From positions 130,265,929 through 130,329,928 of the forward strand of contig NC_088911.1 of the NCBI RefSeq assembly GCF_963576675.1: a stretch of 64,000 bases of DNA, in the 5' to 3' direction. Each line of letters opens with the position of its first letter. Position 1 is the stretch's first letter. The stretch is from Euphorbia lathyris (lineage: Eukaryota > Streptophyta > Magnoliopsida > Malpighiales > Euphorbiaceae). Below, one piece after another: positions 1 through 11,382 of this stretch. Under the pieces are notes generated by a model, which was not told the DNA's origin, ran no database searches, and saw nothing but the letters and a program-made list of their open reading frames with translations. Both the position numbers and the translations under genes were made by a program.

Positions 1-1099
1 TTGTGAAGCGGAAGCCCTAACCGGGGAAGCCGCCCCAATAGAAGGAATCGTCCCTCCAGAAGGATCCGCCCCTACAACGGAAGCGGTTTCCGTCATCCGC
101 TTCTTTCTTCTCGCCAGGGCTTTAGCCTCCCGATCTGCAGCGATTTGAGATAAAGGATCACCCCTGCAAAGGGTTAAAAGAAACCATCAACTTGGAAATA
201 AAAATTACCTTGCACAAAAACGCGATAAGGAATATAGGCAACGCGATCCCCCTCGCGGTACGCAATCGCTACTCGGCTCCTTAGCATATGAAAGGCCTGA
301 TCGTATGTCCATACAAAAGGAGGAGTGCTCTTCAGGAACTTGATAACGGCGGATTCTTCCTTGCTGGGATACCCGAAGTTCAAACTCTTTACGTTGGGTC
401 GGCTCCAGCAATGAAGGAAGTTCAGGTTTTCCTCATTAAACTTGATAAAAAAGTAAGATCGATCCCACTTGCGGATCTTGTTCAGCTTCTCGTCAAAACC
501 ATAGTATCCGCTCTGGCGGATGAAAGTGAAATACCCCGCCGAGCTTTTGAAATGGTGGAGCTTGGAGAAGATTTTGGGCGAAAAGGGAACCTCCAAACAA
601 TCCGCCAAGAATTTGTCCAGGGTCAAATCGGCCCAGCCGTTAGGATGCAATTGCCCGGCGCGATTCCGTAACCGCCTAGGACGGAAGCAATCTTATCCGC
701 CAGCGGATAAGTGAAGCCGCAGATAATCTGGGCCACGAAAATAGTGAAGTACCCCTTTGGGAAATCGCCCGGTCCCCTATCCTCCCCAGGAATGATAGTC
801 TCGAGACCTCGGAGCCAGGAATAATGCTCCCGCAAATCATCGATTGTCTCTTGACAAACCAGACTTCCCGACCTGTCCTTCTTTGGTAACAAACGAGGGG
901 TTGGGACAGGTGGCGGAATCAACTTTTTGGGGTCAAAACCTAAACCCTCGTCGGTTGTATTCGCCAGATGAAGGAAGTCGGCGGGATGAGAATTACACCC
1001 AGGAGAGCTGGTTGAAGCTTCCTCAACCATCTCTTCGACCTCGTTAGAGACCTCGCGGACATAATCGTCGTCAAACGGCGCGAAGTCGAGGTCTGACAT
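1..1099 (-). pseudogene. Antisense ORF of Tat element A2 (Transposase_28-like, 'putative gypsy type transposon' domain), frameshifted, partial
   Basis: The protein reads on the strand opposite to the element's gag-pol, between pol and the 3' LTR. This arrangement is known from Tat-lineage plant elements (Retand/Grande type). The start is ATG at 1099-1097 (MSDLDFAPFDDDYV). An acidic N-terminus is followed by a Pro-rich stretch with KLIPPPVPTPRLLPKKDRSG and then the domain carrying YFTIFVAQIICGFTYPLADK and HPNGWADLTLDKFLADCLEV. A single-base loss near 650 shifts the frame between IAPG and LHPNGWA, so this copy is broken. Positions 1-170 match the second exon of the copy in element A. The function of this protein is not established; the family label comes from motif resemblance. 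Confidence 0.72.
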
Positions 1100-1364
1100 G
1101 ATCGATAAAAGGAAAACAGAAGCAAAAAGCCGAACAAGGAACAAATGTGAAAAGAAAAACTTACATGAAAAAGACAACACAGTGAAGTGACGGGATTAAG
1201 AGGTCAACGCCGGAAAAGAAGTAACGGAATTAAAAGGTCGACGCCGGAGAAAACGAAAGAGGGGAAATGCACAAATTCAAAACTTTGAAATAATCGGACA
1301 AAGACGAAGCGTCCCCTATAAAAAGACCCTAAAAGGGCTCTTGCTAGACCAAGGGGGAGGCATG

Positions 1365-1830
1365 TGATAACCCGCGAAGCCCAAAACGGGTTATATTCAT
1401 TTCGCAAGCCCAGCCCATATTAAAGCCCCATGGGCTAAGATTGGACGGGACCCGAATGAAGGAAGCGGGCGCAGCGAGTAAACCGCCCCGAATTCCTAAA
1501 CGGAGCGTCAAGACTCCCATTCAGAACCACGTTCGTTGCCATGAAAGCCACGAAAGGGACATGGCCTAAAAAGGGGTAACCGCCCTCAGAACGTGGCCCA
1601 CTAAGGAGTAACCGCCCTCGGCGGTTACCCAAAAAACACCTATAAAAGGTCCTAAGAATAAGGGGGGAGGTACGTTCACATTTTTTCCCACAAAGCTATT
1701 GCTAAATTATAGACTCATTTTTACAAAAACTGACTTGATCGTCGGAGAGTTTTCCCGGAGATCCTGTCTCCAGTTTTGTTTTGCAGGTAACTCCGGCAAA
1801 GAATATCAAAGCGGATCCAGCAAGTTATCA
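1365..1830 (+). repeat. 3' LTR of element A2 (466 bp)
   Basis: It begins TGATAACC and ends GTTATCA, an imperfect terminal inverted repeat, and is preceded by the purine tract AAGGGGGAGGCATG. It is the same family as the 509-bp LTRs of element A, but carries one copy of a roughly 48-bp GACCCGAAT... segment where element A has two. This accounts for most of the length difference. A TATA box (CCTATAAAAGG) lies near 1640, just after a perfect palindrome with arms GTAACCGCC / GGCGGTTAC. Confidence 0.9.
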
Positions 1831-1835
1831 CTCAG

Positions 1836-2720
1836 ATAAACACATACTAAAATCAACTGAGTGCTCCTCTTCACGGGATGTGAGATGTGATGCGAAGGAA
1901 AGATTACCTGTCCCTGTGAAGAATCTCTGCAACCAATCTCAGATTTCATCACCCTTGAATGTGAAGAAAAGAAAATTGATGGAGTGGCAAGGTGATCAGA
2001 ATTGCCTTGACAGCACTGCCACTGGGAATAACAGCAGGGGGAAATTAATCAAAAAGGAGGAGGTGGTAAAGAAACTCAAGGTTTCTTCATGGGAAAGTCA
2101 AGATCATGCTGTAGATGGAGTGAATGCTGAAAGGCGTATTCATAAGGACCGGCCACTACAGAAAAATAGAGGAAATTTTACTTCTCAACAACATTTGGAT
2201 GCCACAGATTCATTCAGAAAAGATCTGAGACTTGCACAACTTTCAATGGGAGCCACTTCAAGTTCATCCAGAAAAGACCTTAGATCTCATGCACCCCCGC
2301 CTAAAAGGATGAATAATGTTAAACACAGCATTCCTGATAAGCCTAGCAATAATTTTTGTAAGGATAAGAAGGTTCATGTCAACAGGACTAATTCTGGACA
2401 GCAGACAGCGGGATACGGGCCCTCGGGGGAACCTGGTCCCAGGTTGTGACAACGGTATACTTAAAAGGGCAAAAAGTTGAGAGATTATGCAGATATTCTT
2501 AAGGTTCGTTGTTTTTTCTATTGAATTTTTGAGTCTTATTTAAATAATTTGTTATGCATATGTGGTACTATCACTTGGAAAAAGATGCTATATCCTTGCT
2601 GTCCTCACCCTTGCTGTGCTTTGATTACTTTTCAGGACTCGGGTGTGATTTGGAAAGTAAGGAAACAAACTTCCAAGCTGCTCGGAGGTTGGCAGACCGG
2701 GGGATATAGTATAACAGCTA
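1836..2720 (+). pseudogene. Exon fragment of a plant CW-type zinc-finger protein gene, cut by element A2
   Basis: Downstream of the LTR an open frame (to the stop at 2447-2449) encodes a Lys/Ser-rich, low-complexity nuclear-type sequence with KKRKLMEW, KKLKVSSW and LAQLSMGATSSSSRKDL. Then come AKKLRDYADILK (about 2469-2505), a GT donor, and after a TTTTCAG acceptor a piece encoding SGCDLESKETNFQAA (about 2640-2685). These short blocks, in this order, match my memory of the C-terminal half of plant CW-type (cysteine-tryptophan) zinc-finger proteins. The CW domain itself is not in the window. The last block is one base out of frame with the preceding exon, and homology stops near 2690, so this is a remnant. 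The element lies at its left edge and the other half should be left of the window. The identification is by motif memory, not a search. Confidence 0.5.
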
Positions 2721-3288
2721 AACTTTGCGAGTAAGTAATATAAGGTACTAAAGATTTTTATAAATAACATTTTAGCTTACTATAATGTTCTTGAGCTTGT
2801 TATAACATATTTTTACTTACTATAACGTTCTTGAGCTTGTTATAACATTGAATAAGGATTAAAACATACAATTAATATTATTTGGCATGGGCTTATGTTG
2901 ATCCTACCTTTTCATCAAAACCTCTTCTGCAAACTAAATTTATAGATTATCATTTGAAATAATTCTTACGATCATACAAGCCAGTGTTTGTGCTAAATCT
3001 AGCTGAATTAAAATTAGAGACAATTTTGAGTATTGACTGCTAAATCTGCCCAAATCCGTTCTTCATAGATTAGATTTGGACATTACATATTATATATTTG
3101 ACACTTGGTTTGAACCTTACCTGTTTAAGTCCAAACATAAAATGAGTTGAATTTAGAATTTGTCGACGGCTATTGCGCTACTTCACATATTTTTTCTTTA
3201 TCAAAGATTATGTTCATTGAGTTTCGTATTGAAATTGGATGCGCTTACCGCTATAATCAAACTCCACATGGAAGCATCAACCTTGGTT
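2721..3288. other. AT-rich host DNA between the gene fragment and copia element B
   Basis: No coding signal is seen. The one structured item is a 33-bp sequence (CTTACTATAA[T/C]GTTCTTGAGC...) present twice head to tail at 2776-2808 and 2816-2848 with a single mismatch. Confidence 0.6.
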
Positions 3289-3293
3289 GTTCA

Positions 3294-3468
3294 TGTAACC
3301 ACACAAGGGTTATTTGAAAGTGTATTATCTTATTAAGGCTAAAGGTATTACAAGTATATATATATATATATATATATATATACAAACAACCATTAATACC
3401 CAACTACTTACTTCCCAACTACTTACTTAAATGCCATCTACTAACTATATCTACTTAATATTGTAACA
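3294..3468 (-). repeat. 3' LTR of copia element B (175 bp)
   Basis: It is bounded by TGTAACC and TTGTAACA, with the polypurine tract immediately outside at 3469-3484 (read on the minus strand). It contains a (TA)n microsatellite at about 3354-3382. The other LTR has a shorter (TA)n, which accounts for the 175 versus 163 bp difference. Outside the microsatellite I see essentially one substitution (GCCATC versus GTCATC). Confidence 0.93.
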
Positions 3469-3475
3469 CTCCCCC

Positions 3476-4413
3476 TCAAGCTGGAGCATAGATATTTATC
3501 ATGCCCAGCTTGTTACAAATATAATTGACTCGAGTTCCTGGTAAAGCCTTGGTGAACACATCTGCTAATTGACTTCCGGTTCTGACATATGGAGTTGTGA
3601 TTGTACCATCCTCCAACTTCTCTCGAGTAAAATGACAGTCAACATCTATATGCTTTGTTCTTTCATTAAACACATAGTTCTTTGCAATATAGATAGCTGC
3701 TTTATTATCACAATATAACTTCATGGGTTTTATCTGGTCAAACCCAATTTCGCCAAGTAGACGACGTAACCACACAAGTTCACACGTAGTCTGTGCCATA
3801 GCTCGGTATTCAGATTCTGCACTGGATCTAGAAACTACACTTTGCTTCTTACTCTTCCATGAAACTAGATTTCCCCCAACAAATACACAGTACCCAGTAG
3901 TAGAGCGTCTGTCTGACAAATCTCCAGCATAGTCTGCATCGGTGAAGCCTTCTGCCATGTGATGTCCATGATTTTGATATAACAAGCCTCGTCCAGGAGC
4001 TCCCTTTAGATACCTCAGGATGTGAGTAACAGCATCCCAATGCGTTGTCCTAGGTGTGGACATGAATTGACTTACCACACTCACAGGAAATGAAATGTCA
4101 GGACGAGTAATTGTGAGATAATTCAGTTTGCCTACAATTCTCCTGTATTTCTCAGGTTCTTTGAGTAAGTCACCATCATCAGACTTCAACTTCACATTGG
4201 GCACCATCGGAGCATCACAAGTCTTTCCCTCAATTAGACCTGCATCTTTCAACATATCTAAACAGTATTTTCTTTGATTTAAACAAATTCCTTTCCTACT
4301 GCGAGATACCTCTATTCCCAAGAAGTATTTCAAAGGACCAAGATCCTTTGTCTGGAAGCAAGTACCAAGGAACTTCTTCAACTCCTTAATCCGATCAACA
4401 GCACTTCCTGTAA
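3476..4413 (-). pseudogene. Copia B RT C-terminus and RNase H (distal part, cut off by element A)
   Basis: The frame is open from the element A junction to the stop near 3476. It contains the RT thumb-side sequence KDLGPLKYFLGIEVSRS, the copia block RRIVGKLNYLTITRPDI, and RNase H with DADYAGD, SAESEYRAMA, CDNKAAIYIAKN and ADVFTKALPG near the C-terminus. The missing upstream half lies at 14473-14728, where the frame runs through the YVDD motif up to the target duplication TTATG. This part is uninterrupted; inactivation comes from the insertion and the lesions upstream. Confidence 0.93.
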
Positions 4414-4418
4414 TTATG

Positions 4419-4927
4419 TGATGACCCGCGAGGCTAAACCGGGTCATACTCATTTCGCAGGCCCAGCCCATACTTAGACCTATGGTCTAAGATCGGATGA
4501 GACCCGAATAAAGGAAGCGGGCGCAGCGAGTAACCGCCCCGAATGGGACCCGAATAAGCAGAAACGGGTGAAGCGAGTAACCGCCCCGAATTCCTAAACG
4601 GAGCATCAAGACTCCCACTCAGAACCACGTTCGTTGCCATGAAAGCCACGAAAGGGACATGGCTTAAAAAGGGGGAACCGCCCTCAGAACGTGGCCCACT
4701 AAGGAGTAACCGCCCTCGGCGGTTACCTAAAAAACACCTATAAAAGGCCTTAAGAACGAGGGAAAAAGGTACGCTCACAATTTTCCCCGCAATACTATTG
4801 TCAAATTACCAACCTTCTTACAAAAACTGACTTGATCGTCGGAGAGTTTTCCCGGAGATCCTGTCTCCGGTTCTGTTTTGCAGGTAACTCTGGCAGAGAA
4901 TATCAAATCGGATCCGGCAAGTTATCA
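4419..4927 (+). repeat. 5' LTR of element A (509 bp)
   Basis: It contains two head-to-tail copies of a roughly 48-bp segment starting GACCCGAATAA (about 4499-4595), a perfect palindrome at 4706-4726 (arms GTAACCGCC / GGCGGTTAC, 3-nt loop), and a TATA box CCTATAAAAGG at about 4737-4747. The sequence right after the LTR (TTGGTGCGGTGAAGG) is the presumed primer site; I cannot assign its tRNA. Confidence 0.93.
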
Positions 4928-4985
4928 TTGGTGCGGTGAAGGTGGACCTTTTTTATCAACATTTGGTTAAAGGTACGCGAAGAAC

Positions 4986-6868
4986 ATGTCAGAACCATCA
5001 CGAACGACCGGCGTTACCACTAGATCAACCAGTATGAACTCCAGAGGACCACGGATTGCGAATTCGCAACCTGCAAGTACACAGCCTGTGGTGCCTAGCT
5101 CATCGGGTCCTTCGGGACAATTGAGTCCCTTATTGGAAGTCCAAGTGCAAACTGAGATGGAAATGTCCAATAGTGATTTCGTGCAGATGGCAGGACAAGT
5201 CTTGGCTTCGAACATGAGCCAGGCGGCTGGAGATCGAATGATTAATTTACTAACTGCCCTCGCCGAACACAATACCGCCGTGGCGGCTGCTCCTCAAGAA
5301 CCTGTGGTTATCTCAACACAATCACCGACTATCCCTGTCATATCGGCCCTCCCGTAGCCATCTCAGGCGCCAAATCAAGTGGGCCAGAGTAGTCGCACAA
5401 ACCCACACAGCCACCCGAGCAACTACTCGCACCCAGATCTCATTACGACGATACATCCGACCTGGCAGCCATCCCAACCGTTGCCAGGAGTGCAAGGCAC
5501 TCTTCCGCTACAGCAAGTGGAACCTTTTCCTCACAGACATTCGGAGTTGATGACTCCTGGGCGAGAGCACACATGGAACTTTGATCCTATAACGGGACAG
5601 CGGTTAGTCCCCCAACAGGCACACGTCTCAACACCGATGGGCGGGTGGATGCCACCCAGAATTCACCAGCAACGGATGGAAGAAGTCCGGCGAATACCCG
5701 ATATTGACTTAGAAGATCAATTACGAAGCATGATGGAGCGAATGGGGTACTCGCCTAGGCCGAGAGCAGAGGTCCAGAGCGATTCACCTTTTGCCCCTTC
5801 GTTGCGGGAATTCATTCCAGATCACAGAATCAAAGCGCCCGCGATACCTAAATACTATGGGATCCAAATTCTGATCCTGAGGCTCATGTCAGGAACTACA
5901 GAGAACTAATGGATGTTGCAGGAGCGAGTGAAAGCATCATTTGTAGGTTATTCTCGACAACTTTGGGCGGAGCCGCATCTGATTGGTTTCGATCTTTACC
6001 CGCAGAATCTATTCACAATTGGCATCAATATAGTCGGGATTTCTGTGCGAAATTTGTGGGCTGTAAGGCAGCGGATGTGACCGATAGGCAGCTGAAGGAG
6101 ATCAAACAGAGGAACTATAATTCCCTAAGGGAATTTGTTGTCGCATTCAACGATATTCTGGTGCGATTGCAAAACCTGGATATCGTGAGCATCCGCAACA
6201 TCATGGCAGATGGAACCACAGATTGGAGTATGCGGGAGGAAATCATCCGCAACAAGCCGCGGACAGTGGCCGAACTCATGAAAATAGCAAAGGAATTCAT
6301 GGAAGTGGATGATGTCAACAGGGAACATAGGGCTCAAACCCGGCGAGAAAGAGATGCCGCTAGATCCACTTCGGACAATCGGCGCCAGACCCAGTCCAAA
6401 AGTAATTTTGCTCGAAGAGGCGATCGCCCCTTTCAAAATGGCGGATATCAGACACCATTAAACACGACTCGCCAGGAGTTGTTACTTTGGATCGAAAAGA
6501 GCCCCCTGAAGAAGGATGTGCGGTTCCCCGAGGTAAAAGGTCGAACCAGTTTGGGGCGACATCCTAACAAATATTGCAGGTTCCACAGATTGAACGGCCA
6601 CGACACGAACGATTGCTATGAATTGAAGAAGGAGATTGAAAGGCTGGTCGAAAGGGGCAAGCTGAATCAATTTGTACGAAAGGAGACTAGTGACGAGAAA
6701 GCAACGTTACCACGTGAAGAAGAGGCAAAGCCCGAAAAGAAGCAGAAAAAAGGAGTGATAAACGTGATAGCCGGCGGGATCTATGAGCCTCCAACAAAAA
6801 GAGCTCGCCGTGAACAGCGAAAAAGCAACACTCATAGGGGGGATGCCCTCAATTACTCATTCACATGA
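4986..6868 (+). pseudogene. gag of element A (capsid plus zinc knuckle), broken
   Basis: It begins MSEPSRTTGVTTRSTS at 4986. An in-frame TAG at 5355-5357 interrupts the Pro/Gln-rich N-terminal region; the same frame continues to about 5865. Loss of one base near 5860-5870 then moves reading to the frame of 5909-6868 at the capsid entry (NSDPEAHVRNYRELMD). The capsid part has SDWFRSLPAESIHNWHQYSR and LKEIKQRNYNSLREFV (Retrotrans_gag type). The Tat-type knuckle is YCRFHRLNGHDTNDCYELKK at about 6571-6630. A TGA at 6866-6868 separates it from protease in the same frame. Confidence 0.9.
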
Positions 6869-8692
6869 ATCACGGAGCCGCATGCGGATGCTTTGGTGAT
6901 TACAATGGCTGTAGAAGGATGGGACGTCAAGCGGGTCCTTATTGATACTGGCAGTTCTTGTAATGTTATTACTCGGACTGCATTCAACAAGTTGGGAATT
7001 AATGACGAGCGAGTGGAACATACATTCATGGATGTAACAGGTTTTGGGGGTCAATCCTCTCAAACAAGTGGACAGGTGGTGTTGGAGGCAGAAATGGGCG
7101 ATAAAAAGCTAAAATGGCGAGGTGATTTAGAATTCGCAATTGTTGATCTCCCATTGGCCTACAACATAATTCTGGGACGCCCATTCCTGTCAGAAACGGA
7201 GTCGCTCATCTCAATGAAGCATTTAACATTACATTTACCAACACACCAAGGGCGAGTCATAGTTGAAGGTGATCAACTTGTATCTCAACAGGCCTATACA
7301 TTGTCACTTGAACCAAAGCCAGACGAGGAAGATAGGGTAGAGGAGAAGTTGCCAGCGGAAGCATTGGGAGAAACGGAACTATTCGCCATCTCAAACGACA
7401 AAAATGTGCGAATAGCGACGGGCCTCCTCGAAGAAACGAAGAAAGCCATTGCCACGGTGCTGGTCCAATGTGAGTCGGCATTTGCCGCCCCAAATGAAAT
7501 ACTGAAAGGAATAAGTCCAGACGTAGCAACCCATCATTTGAATGTAGACAAAGGTGCAACCCCAGTGCGACAGAAAAAGAGAGGACATGCTCCTGAGCGG
7601 CAAAAGGCGATTGAAAAAGCAGTGGCGGATTTGCTAAAGTCAGATGCAATTCGAGAAGTCACCTATCCGGAGTGGTTAGCCAATGTGGTGCTAGTCAAAA
7701 AGCCAAATGGAACGTACAGAATGTGCGTCGACTTCAAAGATCTGAACAAGGCATGTCTGAAGGATATGTATCCGCTTCCTAACATTGATATATTGGTAGA
7801 TGGAACTGCAGGATATGAAGCTTTATCATTCACCGACGTGAAATCCAGTTACCATCAGATACCCATGGAGAAGGCGGATGAAATCAAAACATCGTTCATA
7901 ACTCACCAGGCGACTTATTGCTTCAAGGTGATGCCCTTTGGATTGAAAAATGCGGGAGCAACATACCAGAGGATGATGAACAAGATATTTTCAGACAAAT
8001 CCGGTGAGAAATTCTCGATCTACGTTGATGACATGATCATCAAAAGCAAGAAAATGCAAGACCACCCGCAGGATATCAAAGAAATCCTGGAAGTGCTAAT
8101 CAAATATGGCCTCAAATTGAACCCAGAGAAATGCACATTCGGAGCAAGAGCGGGAAAGTTCCTGGGTTTCATTGTTAGCGGCAAGGGAGTTGAGGCGAAT
8201 CCCGAGAAGGTTAAAGCAGTAATGGAGATGAAAACGCCGAGGAGCATAAGAGAAGTACAGAGAATAAATGGGCGGTTGGTGGCATTAGGGCGATTCATAT
8301 CATGCTCAGCTAGGAGATGTCTACCTTTCTACAATGCCATCAAAAAATCCAAGTCCTTTGAATGGACGCCGGATTGTCAAGAAGCATTCGAGGGGATAAA
8401 GCGATTACTGTGTTATCCGCCCTTAATGAGTAGGCTGGAGGATGGAGAAGATTTATTTCTCTACGTATCCGTCACCAATATGGCGATATGCACTGTGATG
8501 GTGCGAGAAGAAGAAGGGCAACAATATCCAGTGTACTACGTGAGCAAAGTCCTGAAGGATGCAGAACTCCGGTATTCGAAGTTGGACAAAATGGCCCTCG
8601 CAGTGATAACCACGGCGGCTAGATTGAAACTATACTTTCAGGCGCATACTATCATTGTGAGAACTGGCATCCCAATGCGAAAGGTATTATAG
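6869..8692 (+). pseudogene. pol of element A, part 1: protease and reverse transcriptase
   Basis: It is in frame with gag after the TGA. The aspartic protease active site is LIDTGSSCNVI (about 6938-6970). The RT has the fingers motif MCVDFKDLNKAC, MPFGLKNAGATYQRMMN and the catalytic YVDDMIIKS (8021-8047). The RT-RNase H connection with ELRYSKLDKMALAV follows. The frame closes with TAG at 8690-8692, a position where related elements continue directly into KPDASGRL. The frame resumes immediately, so this is a single nonsense mutation and not a domain boundary. Confidence 0.93.
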
Positions 8693-10591
8693 AAACCTGA
8701 CGCATCCGGTCGGTTGATGGAATGGTCAATTCGCCTGGGAGAATTCGATATTCGCTATGAAGGGAGACCAGCGCTAAAGAGCCAAGTACTCACCGATTTC
8801 GTGAACGAATTCACCTGGGATGACGATGAATGTCCGAAGGCACAAAAAGAAGAGTGGAGCATGTACACAGATGGGGCATTATCTACAGATGGAGCTGGGC
8901 TGGGAGTCGTCATCAAGGGCCCGGAGGTTATTCGCCTGTGCTATGCAGCAAAATTAACTTTCAAAACTACCAATAATGCCGCAGAGTATGAAGCAATGAT
9001 ATGCGGATTGAAGTTTCTCAATGAACTCACCCCAGAAAGAGTGGTAATCTACAGCGATTCCAAACTCATGATAAACCAGATCACAAAAAATTATCTGGTG
9101 AAACAGGAGGAGCTAGTAAAATACCATCAGGTAGTCGGCAGATTGACACAAGAGTTAACGCACAATGGAGTCGTTTGGGAGATGGTGCATGTTCCGCGAG
9201 GCCAAAATGCAAAGGCTAACGAATTGGCAAAAGCAGCGGCAAGTAGAGAACCATGCAGTCAAAAGGCATGTAATTTGGAAATAAAATCGGCACCAGCATT
9301 CGAGGTCGATCAGATTATGGTCATCGAAGAACTGGAAGACGATGAAGATTGGCGGATGCCCATTCGCCAATATCTGGAGCAGGGAGATTTACCGGTTGAT
9401 AAGAGCTTAGCCAGAAAGCTAATTGGGCAGTCAGCTCGATACTCAATTCGGGATGGAACTTTGTATCGGAAATCGTACACATGTCCATGGTTGAAATGCA
9501 TTAGTCGCAACGAAGGAGACTACGTGCTGCGAGAATTACATGAAGGAATTTGTGGCGCGCACGAAGCTTCGGCGGCGTTGGCAAGAAAGGTCAAACTGAT
9601 GGGATACTACTGGCCCAAGGTGGTGGAAGATTCCCAGAAGATGGTTGCGGAATGTCACAATTGTCAAATACATGCGAATGAAAAGCATGTTCCCGGAGCC
9701 GAACAAATCGCTATAATGACGGCGTGGCCATTCGCAACATGGGGAATTGATATAGTGGGTCCATTCCCAGAAACGACAAAGAAAAGGAAGTACTTGATAG
9801 TCGCAGTTGACCACTTCAGCAAATGGGTAGAAGCGGAGGCAGTAACCGCACAAACACCTGAGCGAATGATCGAGTTCTTACGAGAGAACATTATCATGCG
9901 ATTTGGAATCCCGCAAAAGCTTATAACCGACAATGGCACCCAGTTCAACTGTGCCAAGTTCAAAGCATACTGCGAAAGCATGGGGATCAAAAATCATTTT
10001 TCTTCCGTAAACCATCCCCAATCGAATGGTATGACGGAGGTTACCAACAGGGCCATGATTCAAGGCATCAAGAAGCGGCTAGGAGACAAAAAAACAGGTT
10101 GGGTGGATGAGATACCCTATATGTTGTGGGCATACAGAACCTCTGTAAAGGCAGCAATAGGCGAAACACCTTTCTCGCTAGTTTATGGAGCCGAAGCAGT
10201 CCTACCTGTTGAAATCAAGTCACCCACAGATCGGATAATTTATTATTGCGACACACAAAATCCTATCAACATTAGAGATGCTTTGGATTCTGTGGAGGAA
10301 CGAAGAGAAAAAGCTTACATGCGAATGGCAGTATACCGCAATAGAATCAAGAAATATCATGACAGAAGAATGCGAAAAGTAATAATCAACGAGAACGACT
10401 TGGTCTTGAAAAAAGCGGATAAAATACAATCCAGAGATGGCAAAGGCAAGCTGGGCGTCAACTGGATCGGACCATACAAAGTATCCAAGAAGCTGGGACC
10501 AGCCACTTTTGAAATAGAAGAAATGAGCGGAAAGAAGCTCCCGCGCACCTGGAATCTAGAGAATCTACGCCTATATAAAAAGGCCGAGTAG
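8693..10591 (+). pseudogene. pol of element A, part 2: RNase H and integrase
   Basis: It continues in the same frame as part 1. The RNase H domain has MYTDGALSTDGAG, NNAAEYEAMICGLKFL and YSDSKLMINQI, then QNAKANELAKAA. The integrase HHCC zinc module has HEGICGAHEA and CHNCQIHA (about 9540-9675). The core has acidic residues in GIDIVGPF, TDNGTQF and SNGMTEVTNRA. A C-terminal part with VNWIGPYKVSKKLGPATFEI precedes the stop at 10589-10591. This stretch is uninterrupted. Residue M replaces the usual Q in SNGQTE; I do not know whether that matters. Confidence 0.93.
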
Positions 10592-10787
10592 TTCGAGGAA
10601 ATGACGAGTACTCTTTTTCCTTTTATGAGTTTTTCCCATTGGGTTTTCTGATAAAAGGTTTTAATGAGGCCTTGATCCCACACAGTTGGTGTACCTATGT
10701 AATAAACCTTTTCTCTTTATCAATAAAGGTATTCAATTATTACATTTATTCAATATGTTACGCCCGAATGCGGATTGTTCTTAAAAA

Positions 10788-11100
10788 CACATAAATGTGT
10801 TGCCTATTAAAGAAAGGCGGATGCATGATTACGCATCACTCGCAAAACCCTTAGGGTTAAACTCAAAAAACACATAAATGTGTTGCCTATTAAAGAAAGG
10901 CGGATGCATGATTACGCATCACTCGCAAAACCCTTAGGGTTAAACTCAAAAAACACATAAATGTGTTGCCTATTAAAGAAAGGCGGATGCATGATTACGC
11001 ATCACTCGCAAAACCCTTAGGGTTAAACTCAAAAAACACATAAATGTGTTGCCTATTAAAGAAAGGCGGATGCATGATTACGCATCACTCGCAAAACCTT
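10788..11100 (+). repeat. Four-copy 83-bp tandem repeat in the 3' untranslated region of element A
   Basis: Units start at 10788, 10871, 10954 and 11037 with exactly 83-bp spacing and almost no differences. Each unit holds three consecutive inverted repeats: ACACAT/ATGTGT, GATGC/GCATC and AACCC/GGGTT. Tandem repeats in the 3' untranslated region are a known property of Tat/Ogre elements. Confidence 0.95.
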
Positions 11101-11382
11101 ATGATTAACCTTATGATTATATTATTTTCGAAAGAAAAATAATAGAGTAAGGCATAAAATTAAGCGAATAAACGAGTACTCAAAAATTGCAAAAAGGGTT
11201 TGGCCACCCTAGCGAAAGCAAAAATTACTATGAAGAATTACAAGTATGAAGTCGGCAAAAGGCAAGGATCATACATGAAAATAAAGTGACAATAATCGCA
11301 CGTATAGGCAAAGCGGCAAGTGAAAGAAAATTAATATATACGGGCAGTTTGTTACATACAAAAAGTCCGAATATAAATTAAA
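11101..11382. other. Non-coding spacer of element A between tandem repeat and antisense ORF
   Basis: It is A-rich, with no open frame or clear repeat. It is the 3' flank of the antisense gene, which ends at 11383. Confidence 0.5.

Larger units (their letters stand above)
1..1830 (+). mobile_element. 3' end of Tat-lineage Ty3/gypsy element A2 (truncated by window start)
   Basis: This is the 3' portion of a second copy of the same family as element A (4419-14472). It holds the end of an antisense ORF (1-1099, minus strand), a purine-rich tract ending at 1364, and a 3' LTR (1365-1830). Positions 1-1830 align, with substitutions and small indels, to about 12605-14472 of element A. The sequence after the LTR is CTCAG (1831-1835), the expected right half of a target duplication; the left half lies outside the window. 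gag-pol must lie to the left of the window. Confidence 0.9.

Noticed and set aside
1435..1632. Open frames in the Tat LTRs (also 4434-4778 and 13979-14323)
   Set aside because: Minus-strand frames inside LTRs, differing between copies only as LTR DNA differs; no protein family.
4411..4420. Element A LTR starting at TGTGATG with a different duplication (AATTA/TTATG)
   Set aside because: Starting at TGATGACC gives mirror ends with GTTATCA and a perfect TTATG duplication.
7257..7649. Minus-strand frames opposite gag-pol of element A (also 9536-9853, 9664-9990)
   Set aside because: Shadows of the real coding frame; no domains.
10851..11100. Telomere-like AACCCTTAGGGTT in element A
   Set aside because: It is one palindrome of the 83-bp repeat; no runs of TTTAGGG.
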